Part shown: positions 31,958 to 42,300 of the stretch, in pieces
How the letters are laid out: every line of letters begins with the position of its first letter
Numbering within the stretch: position 1 is the stretch's first letter
Assembly (NCBI RefSeq): GCF_006337125.1
Contig: NZ_CP040887.1
Coordinates: forward strand, 1-64,000
Direction of reading: 5' to 3'
Length of the DNA stretch: 64,000 bases
Origin: Serinicoccus chungangensis
GTDB lineage: Bacteria > Actinomycetota > Actinomycetes > Actinomycetales > Dermatophilaceae
Notes under the pieces: model-generated
Told to the model about the DNA's origin: nothing
What the model saw: only the letters and a program-made list of their open reading frames with translations
The model's database searches: none
Program-made: the position numbers and the translations under genes

Positions 31958-33665
31958 CCTCTGTGTCGCTGCACCGGCAGGAGAAGGTCCGCTGTCCTCG
32001 CCGTTCTACCCAGCGCCCGCAGGACGAGCAATGCAGCGCCGCCACCAGTTCGGCCACCGCCCAGCCGAACCGCTCGGCTTCGGCCCAGGTGACGCCCTCC
32101 GCCCACTCGTTGTAGTGGGCGCCTGCGGCGTTGCGCAGATGCAGCCACCGGTCGACCTCGGCCACCGAGCCGCCCACGGATGTCGCCTTGAGCTCCTTGG
32201 CGGTCCCGGGCCACAGGTCCGCGAGCGTGTACGCGTCGCCGTGCTTGCGCTTGACGCTGATCGGGATGGTCCAGCTCATCCGGTCACACGCCTGTTCAAG
32301 AACGCGTCCGGCCACGCCGCAGACGGTGTGCGGGTCCTGTCCCTCCAGCGCCGACCACAGAGCAGCGGCCGGGTTGGAGTCGGCGGCCGCGTTGACGGTC
32401 GGCCCGCGCTCGAAGTCCCACCCTCGCACTTCGATGTCCGCAACAGGATGGCCTGCCCGCTGGAAGACGTCCCGGAGCTGGGTGCGCCACAGCCGGTCGT
32501 GGACCGTGACCAGAAGCTGCCAGTCTTCGAACTCCTTCACTACCAGGTCCATGACCGCGACCCGGATGCCGGCATCGACGCTCTGCAGCACGTCGTCCAG
32601 GACCAGGACCTTGGCCTGACCGCGCTCCCCGGCGGCCCGAAGCACCGCGAGGAAGTAGAGCAGCGCGATGAGGTCCTGGTAGCCCTCGCTGAACACCTGC
32701 TGCGGCGACCGCCGGGCGCCGTTGCTCATGTGGGCGAAGAGCTCGATGGACATGTCGCTAGCGGCCCCGTAGACCGCGTCCAGCCGAGTGACGTGACGAG
32801 CTCCGGTCACCGCGTGGAAGGCATGGGTCAGCCAGTCGCTCACGTCGCCGAGGATGTCGTGCATGGCGCGTAGCCGGGCGATGACCGCCGGGACCGTCTG
32901 GGTCGTGGCCCTGAGTCGTTCGTTGTGCCGAGCCACCTCCTCGCGCCAGCGCTCGATCTCGGCCACGTCCGGTTGGACGGAACGATGGATGGCCACGCGG
33001 GCCCGATGCTCAGGCGGGACGCCCTTGTAAACGTGCTCGTCGAGGAGCGCGTCGATGGCGGTGGCGGACTTCGGCGGCTCGGCACCGAACCGCTCGGCCA
33101 GTCCCGCCGCTGCCGCGCGCATCGACGCCTTCGCCGAGTGGAGGTCGTTGCGAACGGCCTCTGCTTCGTCAGTCGCCACCTGGCTGCCGGTCGGGTCGTC
33201 GTCGAGCGAGTGACCCATGAAGACCTTGGCGCGCTCCAACGGCGACGTCCCCAGGAACTTGAGGATGTCGGCTCGCTTCAAGGACATCGGGACGCGCCGG
33301 AACGCAGCCGGTGTCGGGTCTCCCTGGATGCGGTGGGTGCCTTCCGCGTCCAGCGCGGCCCGGCGTTCCACGACCCTGCCGTCGGTGAGCAGGACGCGCA
33401 CGCGAGCAGTCGCGGACGCCGCCGCCACGTTCACCACGGACGGAGCGCCCGGGCTCGTGCTCGGCGCCTGTCGCGCGACCCGGCCTTGGCACGCCCACTC
33501 CACAGCGTCAACGATGCTGGACTTGCCGGACCCGTTCTCGCCGAAGATCAGCGCGGATGTCGGCCGGGCCGCGTCGCCGAACGCGACTCGCTGGCGCCCC
33601 GGCATGCCGCGGAAGCCCTCAAGCTCGACCTCCGCAACACGGAGCCGTCGGACTGCGTCGCCCAT
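31938..33665 (-). CDS. SMC/RecF-like AAA ATPase of the defence operon
   Basis: The 575-residue product starts with RLRVAEVELEGFRGMPGRQ and Walker A FGENGSGKSS (about 41-50), has a central helical region, then FSEGYQDLIALLYFLAVLRAAG and Walker B KVLVLDDVLQSVD (about 365). This is the ABC/SMC-type split ATPase layout. A C-terminal pair of Cys motifs, CSSCGRW and CRC (about 545-565), suggests a zinc ribbon. It is the last gene of the helicase-methylase-ATPase operon, 17 bases after the DUF499 gene. It might sense or hold DNA ends; no nuclease motif is evident. Confidence 0.8.
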   Translation of the reverse strand: MGDAVRRLRVAEVELEGFRGMPGRQRVAFGDAARPTSALIFGENGSGKSSIVDAVEWACQGRVARQAPSTSPGAPSVVNVAAASATARVRVLLTDGRVVERRAALDAEGTHRIQGDPTPAAFRRVPMSLKRADILKFLGTSPLERAKVFMGHSLDDDPTGSQVATDEAEAVRNDLHSAKASMRAAAAGLAERFGAEPPKSATAIDALLDEHVYKGVPPEHRARVAIHRSVQPDVAEIERWREEVARHNERLRATTQTVPAVIARLRAMHDILGDVSDWLTHAFHAVTGARHVTRLDAVYGAASDMSIELFAHMSNGARRSPQQVFSEGYQDLIALLYFLAVLRAAGERGQAKVLVLDDVLQSVDAGIRVAVMDLVVKEFEDWQLLVTVHDRLWRTQLRDVFQRAGHPVADIEVRGWDFERGPTVNAAADSNPAAALWSALEGQDPHTVCGVAGRVLEQACDRMSWTIPISVKRKHGDAYTLADLWPGTAKELKATSVGGSVAEVDRWLHLRNAAGAHYNEWAEGVTWAEAERFGWAVAELVAALHCSSCGRWVERRGQRTFSCRCSDTEVTPAVK

Positions 33666-33682
33666 GTCTCCGCTGCCCGGCC

Positions 33683-36622
33683 TCAGACGTCGCGGGAACT
33701 GGGGTTCGTGCCGCTCGCGCGCGCAGCCTGCTCGATCCCGTCAGCGACATCGGCGGCCAGAACCACCTTCACCTGGAGCTGTGCCCAGGAGACCTTGCCC
33801 TCGTCGGCGGCGTTGGACAGCTCCAGGAGCAGCCGGCGGACCGCGTCGCGGGTGTCACCGTCGCCCAGGCTCGTCATCAAGCTGAACGCGATCTCGCGCT
33901 CGGTCGCGACGGGGGCGGGACCTGGGCCGGGTTCGGGGTCGGGCGACGGACCAGGGCCCGGCGAGGGACCAGGGCCGGGGCCGGGTGACGGGCCAGGACC
34001 CGGCTGAACATCGGGCCCGGGGCCAGGATTGGGGTCGACGGACTTCGGCGGCGCAAGGCGCAGGCCCGAGGAACCGACGGCGATGTCGCCGGCGCGGGTG
34101 ACGGCGCGGTCCTGCCCGTCCGCACCGACGAGCCGCAGGAGCCCGGCCTCGACGGCCTCGTACACGGCTCGCTGAAGGTCAGCGTCACCGCCGGGCAGCA
34201 GCGGCATCCGGGGGCTGCTCCAGAACAGGTCCCGGAGCTCGTCGAGCGGCCTGCCGTAGTCTTTAGCGTCGAGGTTGTGCAGCAGCGCCTTCGCGGTCAG
34301 CGCGGAGGTGTCGAACGCCTTGCCCTGTCCGGCGAGCGACTTCCATACCGCGGTGCCGTCGAGCGAGGTGAGGTTGCTGTCCGGCTCGAACGCGTGCGTC
34401 CGGTCGATGCGGGGCTGGTCCTGCTGGTCGCCTTCAGCGAGGTAGATGAGGTGGCGGTAGGAGCGGCGGACGGCGCTGTCGAGGTTGCGTCGCGCCTCTG
34501 CTCGCTCGGTGCGTGCCTGCTCTGAGAGCTCGTCGTCGGCGCGCACGGCGTCCATGACGGCGACGCGGTCCCAGGCGAGGTAGGCGGCGGCCGCTCCGCG
34601 GGCGGCGGCGCGGCCCTGCGTGTTGACGACGGCGTAGACAGCGGACGATGCCCACTGCACCGGGACCTTGTTGGGTCCGAGCCCCATGACGGCCCGGATG
34701 GCGTCGCGGGTGTCCTTGTCGACGCCGTTGAGCAGGCTGAACTGGCACGGGTCGAGCACGACCAGTCGGGTCGTCCTGGCGTCGTCGATGCCAGCGGCGG
34801 TGAGCACTGCCAGCGGGTCCCGGTCGGGGTCGGCGCGGACGAAGACCTTGCTCTTGAACGGCCCGGTGGTCGAGAGGCGCTCGGCAGTCCGGGCAAGCTC
34901 CTCGTCGCGGTCGTCGTCGGTGACGCTGGTGCGGGCGGCCTTGACGAGCATGTTCAGCGTCCGCCTGGTGGACATGAACAGCCGCGGCGCCTGGCCGCCC
35001 TTGCCGGCGAGGTGCTCGACGCTGGACAACCCGCCGCCCTCGATGTCCATCAGCTCGGCGAGCACGCTGTCGGCCTCGCCGATGGAGTAGTTCGGGTCGG
35101 GGACGAAAAGCGCGGCCTTGAGCTCTGCCTCGGTCGCGCCCTGCCGGCCGCCGGCGCGGGCGCCGATGACCGAGCACAGGAACAGGCAGGTCGCGGCGCG
35201 CTCGGCGGCACGCGGGTTGAGCGAGCCGATGATGCCGTCGGTGCGGCCGCGGTCGAGCTCGCGCGCGGCGCCCTTGAGATCGTCGGCAGCGGCGATGTCG
35301 GCGCTGGCGATCTGGCGGTAGTTCGCCTGGGTGCGGGTGTCCACGATGAGGCCGCTGTTGATGACGGCCTCGCGCACCGTGGGGTCGGACAACGGCAGAT
35401 CGCCGGGGCCGACGAGCAGCGGCGCCCACTGTCCGGACTTGCCGCGCTGGTACTGCGAGTGGGCGGTGGCGGCAAAGATGCGGATGGTCGAGCGGACGCG
35501 CTGGAACCCTGCGAGCTTGGCCCACTCCTGCTCGGCCAGCGCCATGAGCTGAGGGTGGAACGGGTAGCAGCGCGCGACCTCCTCCGGGAACTCCGGGTTG
35601 GCCGTCGCGGGCACCAGGTCGAACACCTTCGCGCGCCAAGGGCCGATCATCCGCGAGGCGTAGGCGGTGGCGGTGGCCTTGAGGACCTCGGCGGGCGGCG
35701 TGCCGTCGAACAGCCGACGCCGCAGGATGGCAGCGAAGTCGGTGTTGTCGTTGATGGTGGCGGTCTCGCCGTTCCGGATGAGCAGGTCGTCGAGCTCGGC
35801 TCGGCGCTTATGCCCGGCGTCGTCCAGGTCGATGTTGTCGGCCTCGGACGCGATCATCACGACGACGGCGGCGACGTTCGGGACGTCGTTCACGCTGTCG
35901 AGCAGCGCGCGCAGGAAGGCCATGTCCTTGACCGCCAGGTCTGCGTTCTCGGTCAGCGAGAGCTGCCGGACGTAGTCCATGATCTCGTCGATAAGGATGA
36001 GCACGGGCCTGCCAACGGCGGTGAGCGCCTCGACGATGCGGTGCTTGTCGGCGTAGCCGTCGCGGTAGCGCAGGTAGAGGTTGTTGTCGCCGCTGAACAG
36101 ACGCCACAGGAAGCGCTCGTGCAGAGTCTGCGCCGGACCGTCGAACTCCGCGCTGCCCTTCCCTGCGGTCATGTTGTCGGCCGCGATCACGACGACGACC
36201 GGGCTGTTGAGATCAGCAGGCGGCTGCTCGTCGAGGATCTGCGCGGCCTTGTCCCAGGCGGCCTTCCCGACGTCGGTCTGACCGAGAGCGGCCGGGTGCG
36301 CCGCGAGGTGCCACAGCCCGATGAGTCCGTGCGACTTGCCGCCGCCCATCGCCTGGTCCAGCCGCCACAGCGCCCGCGCGCGGGTGTTCTTGTCGCCTCC
36401 GCCCAGGCGCACGGCGACCTTCGCCATGAGGTCGGTGAACAGCGGGCTCGGGTGCGTGATGTCGCCGTAGTAGCCGGCGCCGGCGTACGGCGGCCGATCC
36501 TGAGGCGTCCCGTGGACAGCCTGAAACAGCGACATCTGCACGTCGTCGATGGACCCGGACGCGTGGACGACCTCGTCCCTGAGCTTGAGGACCTCCCACC
36601 AGGGGGTCACGCGGCTGCTCAA
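33683..36622 (-). CDS. DUF499 ATPase of the defence operon
   Basis: The 979-residue product belongs to the DUF499 (COG1483) AAA+-like family. It has Walker A LDQAMGGGKSHGL (about 88-100) and Walker B VLILIDEIMDYVRQ (about 207-220), plus VVVMIASEADNIDLDD. Near the C-terminus a proline-glycine tract (PGPGPSPGPGPGPSPGPGP and similar, from about 855 to 905) links the core to a last domain of about 65 residues. DUF499 and DUF1156 genes travel together in defence islands. TTG 36622 overlaps the methylase stop (TTGA) and follows GGAGACGTC; a longer frame to 36952 is a shadow. Confidence 0.88.
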   Translation of the reverse strand: MSSRVTPWWEVLKLRDEVVHASGSIDDVQMSLFQAVHGTPQDRPPYAGAGYYGDITHPSPLFTDLMAKVAVRLGGGDKNTRARALWRLDQAMGGGKSHGLIGLWHLAAHPAALGQTDVGKAAWDKAAQILDEQPPADLNSPVVVVIAADNMTAGKGSAEFDGPAQTLHERFLWRLFSGDNNLYLRYRDGYADKHRIVEALTAVGRPVLILIDEIMDYVRQLSLTENADLAVKDMAFLRALLDSVNDVPNVAAVVVMIASEADNIDLDDAGHKRRAELDDLLIRNGETATINDNTDFAAILRRRLFDGTPPAEVLKATATAYASRMIGPWRAKVFDLVPATANPEFPEEVARCYPFHPQLMALAEQEWAKLAGFQRVRSTIRIFAATAHSQYQRGKSGQWAPLLVGPGDLPLSDPTVREAVINSGLIVDTRTQANYRQIASADIAAADDLKGAARELDRGRTDGIIGSLNPRAAERAATCLFLCSVIGARAGGRQGATEAELKAALFVPDPNYSIGEADSVLAELMDIEGGGLSSVEHLAGKGGQAPRLFMSTRRTLNMLVKAARTSVTDDDRDEELARTAERLSTTGPFKSKVFVRADPDRDPLAVLTAAGIDDARTTRLVVLDPCQFSLLNGVDKDTRDAIRAVMGLGPNKVPVQWASSAVYAVVNTQGRAAARGAAAAYLAWDRVAVMDAVRADDELSEQARTERAEARRNLDSAVRRSYRHLIYLAEGDQQDQPRIDRTHAFEPDSNLTSLDGTAVWKSLAGQGKAFDTSALTAKALLHNLDAKDYGRPLDELRDLFWSSPRMPLLPGGDADLQRAVYEAVEAGLLRLVGADGQDRAVTRAGDIAVGSSGLRLAPPKSVDPNPGPGPDVQPGPGPSPGPGPGPSPGPGPSPDPEPGPGPAPVATEREIAFSLMTSLGDGDTRDAVRRLLLELSNAADEGKVSWAQLQVKVVLAADVADGIEQAARASGTNPSSRDV

Positions 36623-39354
36623 GACGTCTCCTCTGCCATGTCGATGTCGAACAGGGTGCGCTGCCGGTCCTTGTCCTGATCGGCCTCGCGCTGCGCCGAG
36701 ACGACACCTCGCGCCACGCTGGCGATACCCCGCCGCGCGCGGACGAGGGATGTCCACGCCACGGCGTCGGGGTCGGCCTCTGGCAGGAGCGACGACAGGT
36801 ACCCTAGCGTCGCCCACAGGTAGGCGTCGTCTTCGTCCCGCTTCGCCGATGCCAGCACCTGCGCCACCTCGTCGAGACCGCCGGGCCAAGCCTTTGCCAT
36901 CGCCATCGCCACGTCGATGACCGACGAGGTCGGCCCGATGGCGCCCTTCCACTCCTTGGACGTCACCAGCCGCACGGCCTTATCCGCCTCGTGCAAGACG
37001 CCCTTGAGCTCTTCGAGCGTCAGGTCCGCAGCCAGTGCTTGCCAGCGGGCCTCGGACTTCGCGGCTGGAGCGCGGCGGTAGAGGCGCGCCCAGCCGAGCG
37101 CGAAGCGCGTGCGGGCGTCGAAGGTATCGAGCGGTAGATTCTCAATAGGAACCGAAGTGGCGTCTACGACGGCCTTGCGGGCCACAATGAGGTAGTGCGA
37201 CGGGTCCACCGGGTCGCCGAGGTGATCCAGGACCTGGGCGTACCTGCCCACAGCCTCCATCGCCGGCCCTGCAGACGCCATGAGCTGGTCAGTCGGGGCG
37301 AGCCCAGCGGCATCCCACAGCGGGATGCGCGACTGCACCTCGCGCCGGACCTCCGACTCGATCAGGTGGGCCCTGCCGTTGGGGCGACCCACCGGCGCGG
37401 GCCGGCACGACATCGTCAGCGTGGTCAGGATGTTCGCCGACCCGCCGCTCGTGTTCGCTTCCGTACGAGCCGGCCACGATCCTGTGAGCACCAGCCCCGC
37501 TGCGGCTACCGATGCCAAGAATCGGTGCCAGACGTCGGGGTCACCGTGACCGAAGACGATGCTGACGACGCCGTCAGCGCTGACTGCTCGTGCGGCTTCC
37601 CTGAACGCCTTGGTGATGCTGGCGTCGTAGTGAGCCCTGTTCCGATGCTCTCCTGGCGCGTTGCCGCCAGCCTTCCGGACGATGGCTTCGAGCGCCTTGT
37701 CCTGAACTCCCGTGAGGTCGCCCACCATCTGCAGCTCCGGGGCGGAACTGAGGAGCGCCCGCTTCATCCAGACGAAGAACAAGTCTGACGCGTCGAGGTA
37801 CTCGATCATGCTGTCGTACGGCGGGTCGGTGACAACCGCGTCCAGTACCCCGTCGCGGTACGGAAGGGCGGTGGCCGTGCCCCAGGCGATGTGCGCGGAT
37901 CGGCCCACTGATCGTGATGCCTGGTTCCTCAGGATCACCAGGGTGTCCTTGCACAGGGAGCGCCAGGTCCCCGGACCGTCTCCGAGGCCCGCTTCGAAGT
38001 AGTCAAACGAGAAGGTGATGCTCCCTTCGTGCCGGAACAGGTCGGTCGTCTGTACCGTGCCGGTCTTGTGGGCCATGAGTGAAACGCCGCGAGTCGCCCG
38101 GCGGAACTTGCGGATCATGACGGCGGTCGCGTAGCCGGCCAGGGCCGTCGCGTAGTCGCTGGAGACACCCGCATCCCGCATCTCAACGGCCAGGTCGTTG
38201 ATCGCCCTAGCTAGCTCGACAAAACCCAGCGTCTGCCGTGCGTTGCACAGGTCGCCGTACGTCTTGGCCCCGTAGACGAGGGGCTGCACTGTCCATGTGT
38301 TGGCGGGTGGAATCGGCTCTTCGGGGACGGCGCTCAGTCCTGGGCCGAAGTCCGGCTGGCCGGCCAAGGCATCAACGGCCGCTGCAGCGGCGGCGATCTC
38401 CTCGTCCGTCAGCGGCCGGAACCGCTTGCCCACGGCGTCGTCGAAGTCCGCCGCGAGCAACTGGGCGTCCCGCATGAGCCCGAGCTTCGCCAGCCGCGTC
38501 TGCAGGTCCTTCGAGTGACCGTGCTCGCAGAACGGGCAGATGGCCGACTTCCCCGCAGCGTCGTACTTGGACTTGCCTTCTGGCACCACCCGCGTCGGCC
38601 GGTCAGTAGGCGGTCCGTCGTGGATCTCCGCGCGGAAGGTCCCAGCGGCTCGGTCGACGACGAGCCGGAAGCTCTGCCCGGGGTCAGACCGCTTCGCCGA
38701 CGGGTGACGCAGCACCAGGGACCCGATGAGAGGGAAACGGCGGTCGCACTCCTGGCAGGGCATCGTCAGCGCCCACACGTACCCCCAAGGCTGGCTGGTT
38801 CCCCGAGTCGGGTAGTACTGGCGCATAGCCGCCTCGTACCGGTTGCCCACCTCGTTGAGGACTTCTGCCACGTCCTGTGTCAGTCGATCGTCGAGCGGGT
38901 TCTGCGCGTACCCGTCCATGGGGAGGTCCGGCTCGCCGGACCAGTCCCTGAGGGGGTAGTCGGCGAGCAGTCGGCCCGCGATGGCGGCGACGGGCGAGTA
39001 GTCGATGCCCTCGGCTCGGGCGCCCATTCTTGCCGCTTCGAGCGGGATGATGGCCCTGCCCGAGAACGGGTCGAGGACGCGCGCTCCTTGCGGGTAGTGC
39101 TTGCCGAGCTCCGCCAGAAGCTCGTCGTGCGCGGCGTCACGGCCTAGGAGGGACCGCCGGACAAGGTCCTGCAGCCGCCGCTGCTCGGCGACGTCCTCGG
39201 GCCAGGGCAGGAGACTGGTGATGACAGCGGCTCGCGCTTGGGCCAACGGCCTGGCCGCGAACCAGGTAAACAACGCCTTCTCGCTCTTGCCGCTGCCCCA
39301 GCCGCTCGCAGAAGCTTCGCTAACCTCGGCGCAGGGGAACCAGCGCTCGATCAT
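36619..39354 (-). CDS. DUF1156 adenine-type DNA methyltransferase of the defence operon
   Basis: The 911-residue product has an N-terminal DUF1156 region (MIERWFPCAEVSEASASGWG), a SAM-binding motif RVLDPFSGRAIIPLEAARMG (about 92-110), zinc-ribbon-like pairs CQEC and CPFCEHGH, and the catalytic TDPPYDSMIEYLDASDLFF (DPPY about 509). The DPPY motif indicates exocyclic amino (N6-adenine or N4-cytosine) methylation. Its target sequence cannot be read. It would mark host DNA or act within the defence complex. ATG 39354 overlaps the helicase stop. Its neighbours are the SNF2 helicase and the DUF499 ATPase. Confidence 0.9.
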   Translation of the reverse strand: MIERWFPCAEVSEASASGWGSGKSEKALFTWFAARPLAQARAAVITSLLPWPEDVAEQRRLQDLVRRSLLGRDAAHDELLAELGKHYPQGARVLDPFSGRAIIPLEAARMGARAEGIDYSPVAAIAGRLLADYPLRDWSGEPDLPMDGYAQNPLDDRLTQDVAEVLNEVGNRYEAAMRQYYPTRGTSQPWGYVWALTMPCQECDRRFPLIGSLVLRHPSAKRSDPGQSFRLVVDRAAGTFRAEIHDGPPTDRPTRVVPEGKSKYDAAGKSAICPFCEHGHSKDLQTRLAKLGLMRDAQLLAADFDDAVGKRFRPLTDEEIAAAAAAVDALAGQPDFGPGLSAVPEEPIPPANTWTVQPLVYGAKTYGDLCNARQTLGFVELARAINDLAVEMRDAGVSSDYATALAGYATAVMIRKFRRATRGVSLMAHKTGTVQTTDLFRHEGSITFSFDYFEAGLGDGPGTWRSLCKDTLVILRNQASRSVGRSAHIAWGTATALPYRDGVLDAVVTDPPYDSMIEYLDASDLFFVWMKRALLSSAPELQMVGDLTGVQDKALEAIVRKAGGNAPGEHRNRAHYDASITKAFREAARAVSADGVVSIVFGHGDPDVWHRFLASVAAAGLVLTGSWPARTEANTSGGSANILTTLTMSCRPAPVGRPNGRAHLIESEVRREVQSRIPLWDAAGLAPTDQLMASAGPAMEAVGRYAQVLDHLGDPVDPSHYLIVARKAVVDATSVPIENLPLDTFDARTRFALGWARLYRRAPAAKSEARWQALAADLTLEELKGVLHEADKAVRLVTSKEWKGAIGPTSSVIDVAMAMAKAWPGGLDEVAQVLASAKRDEDDAYLWATLGYLSSLLPEADPDAVAWTSLVRARRGIASVARGVVSAQREADQDKDRQRTLFDIDMAEETS

Positions 39355-42300
39355 GCGCACGGTGCGTGCTCCTCGGTGTCTCGGGCGGCCTTGAGGGCGC
39401 TGCCGGGTACGTGAACGATGACCTGGGCGATGGACAGGTCGCCGAAGGTCCGGACGGGGTCGGGGTAGGTGCCGTAGAGGCGGCCGGTGCCGTCGTTGCA
39501 CTGGTCGACGACGTAGAGCCAGTAGTCCTTGCCGTGCTGGGTCGCGATGAGGACTTCGTCGGCGGTGAGGCTGACGCCCTGGCTGCTGGCGGCGTTCCAG
39601 ACGCCCTTGATCTCGACCAGGCGCTGCTCCCGACCCCGGCTGGCGTGCAGGTCGTAGCCGCGGCCTTCGGTGTGGACGTCGCTGACGGCGTACCCCTGCT
39701 CGCGGAGCATCTCGGCCACGAGGTCGCTGCTGATGCGCTCGCTGTCGGCCTCGGTCGGCTCGGTTGGCGGCGCGGCGGCGGTGACGCGGGCCCAGGCGAG
39801 CCGGCGCGGCTCGCCGATGGTCACCTCGCTCATCTGGCGCAGGTCGGCGAGGCGCTGGTTGGTCATGGCCTTGAGCCGGGCGCGCTCGGCGATGCGGGCG
39901 TCGCGGTCGCCGATGTCATTGGTGAGCTCGTTGGGGAGCAGGTCAAGCTCGCGCTGGGCGACGCGGAGCCAGTCGTCCAGGGCGCGGGAGCGGCGCTGCT
40001 GCTCCTCGAGTCCTTCCATCGCTGCGCGGGCGGCGGCGTCGTGCGAGCGGGCCGGGTGGGGCCCCCCGGCGGGGGCGTCGGCGGGGACGAGGTTGGCGAG
40101 CATCTCCCAGCGGACGAGCCGGGCGCCTGCGCTGTCGACGCGGACCAGGCACGCCCACGTGCCCTTGCGCCGGCCGCCGGCCTCGGTGAGGTCGGCATCG
40201 TAGGCGAACAGGTCGTAGTCGGTGCTGCTGGTTTGGTCCACGAGCCCGGCTCCGCGGAACATCGCGGGGCCGAGCGCGTCGGTGCAGTGCGCGACGAGGG
40301 CCTTGAACGGCGGGTCGCTCGGCCCGAGGTTGACGGCGTCGGAGACGGCGGCACCGTTGCGCCGGGCGTGGGCCAAGCTCTTACCGCTGGTGGCGATCAG
40401 CGCGGTGGTGCCGGCGCGGCGCTGACCGGGCGGAGCGAACTCCCGCGGCAACTCGGTTCCGCTCGGGAGGGCGAGGGTGAACATGCCGTCGCCGGCTGCG
40501 TGCGGGCTGACCCGGACGGCGCCTCCGTCGGCGGCGTGGCGCAGGAACGCCTCGACGATGGCCGGGTTGATGCGGTCTAGCCGCTCGTCCTTGAGCGCGG
40601 CGACGGCCTGGCTGATGTCGACGCTGGTCTTGAGGGCGCGCTCCTGGTCGTCGGCGCGCTTCGCGGCGTCGGCCAGCCGGCTGGCGGTGACCGCGCCGAC
40701 CGCGGACAGCGCGCGGGCGCGCTGCTCTTCGTCGCCGAAGGTGTCCGCGAGGACCTTGCTGAGCTCGTCGTCGGCCAGGCCGACGAGCTCGCCCACCAGG
40801 CTGAGGCTGTCGAACATCCGGCCTTCGAGCTGGTTCGCGGCGGTGACGAAGTTTCCGAGCAGGACCTCCAGCACCTCGCCCTCGCGCGTGTCCTTGGCGA
40901 TGAGGTTGTAAAGCTCGACGTCGCGGGTCTGGCCGACGCGGTGGATGCGGCCCATGCGCTGCTCAAGGCGGACCAGCGACCACGGGATGTCGTAGTTGAC
41001 CAGGACGTGCGCGGTCTGCAGGTCGATGCCCTCGTTCCCGGCGTCGGTACTGACCAGGACCTGGAAGTCGCGGCGGGCAAAGGCGTCACGGGTTTCGTCG
41101 CGGGTGTGGTGGTTGTCCCGGCCGGAGTACCGCTTGGCGGTGAAGCCGGCGTGCAGGAGCCGCTGGACGAGCCAGTCGGCGGTGTCGGCGTACTCGGTGA
41201 ACACGACGGCCTGCTCGCCGTTTCCGGGCTTGATCCCGTTGCGGCCCAGGCAGGTGAGCACGAGCGGGTCCCACTTCGACGCGGGCTGCTCCATGTCCGC
41301 GACCAGCGGCCCAAGACGAGCCAGGAGCGCATCGATCTCCTTGCGCTCGGCCTTCGCGCTCTTGGAGCCCTCGTGGACGATCCGGGCCTCGTCGGCGGTC
41401 GCGGGGTCGTCGCCGTCGGGGTCGGCCTCCTGCGCGGCCGCGGACGGCATCTGGGTGCCCATGCCGTCGCGGCGGCGCTTGAGGGTCTCGGCGAGCGCGT
41501 GCAGCGAGCTGGCTGCGCGCTTGCCGTAGACCATCTTCCCGAGCGGCACCGCGATCGCGGGGAAGTACCGATCGACCAGGTCCAGGGCCTCGGCGTAGAA
41601 CTCGGTCTCGACCGGGGACAGCCGCACGGGCTGGTTCTCGGCGTGCCGACCCTTGAAGAGCTTGGTGGTCCCGTCGAAGTCGACGAGGTCCTCCTTCATC
41701 CGGCGCAAGAAGTGGACCCGTCCGGGCTTGACCTGCCGGGACGGCTCCTTGTTGCTCTCGACCTCCGGGAAGACGTCTGGGTCCACCAGGTGGAGCAGCG
41801 CGCGGAACAGCCACTCCTTGCCGCGGTGCGGCGTCGCGGTCATCAGCAGCGCTCGCGGGGTGTTCAGCGCGAGCATCTCGCCCGCCTGGTAGTAGCCGAC
41901 GGCGGTCGGCGTGAGCCGGTGCGCCTCGTCGAACACCACGGCGTCCCAGCCCATCCGGTCCGGGTGCACCGCGTCTTGGACCGCGCCGTTCACCGACAGC
42001 AGGTCCAGACTGACGATCCACAGGTCGTGACCGCTGTCCAGGCCATGCTCCCTCACCGTCTGGGCGGTGATGGCGCGGAGCCCGCCGCCGAAGAACCGCT
42101 CGAAGTCGGCCTGCCACTTGCTCACCAGGTGCGCCGGGACGACGATCAGCGCGCTGCGGACGAACCCGAGACGCTGCATCTCCCGCAGGTACAGCCCCGC
42201 CATGATCGTCTTGCCGGTGCCCGGCTCGTCGGCGAGCAGGAACCGCAACCTCGGCTGAGGGAGCATCGCGCCGTACACCGCGTTCATCTGGTGCGCGTAC

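Noticed and set aside
31791..32873. 360-codon plus-strand frame
   Set aside because: Mostly antisense to the SMC-like ATPase; only the frame at 31763-31957 has real HTH motifs.
33900..34020. Short-period repeat considered as a CRISPR or tandem-repeat array
   Set aside because: It is the coding repeat for the Pro-Gly linker; no spacer-repeat structure exists here or elsewhere in the window.
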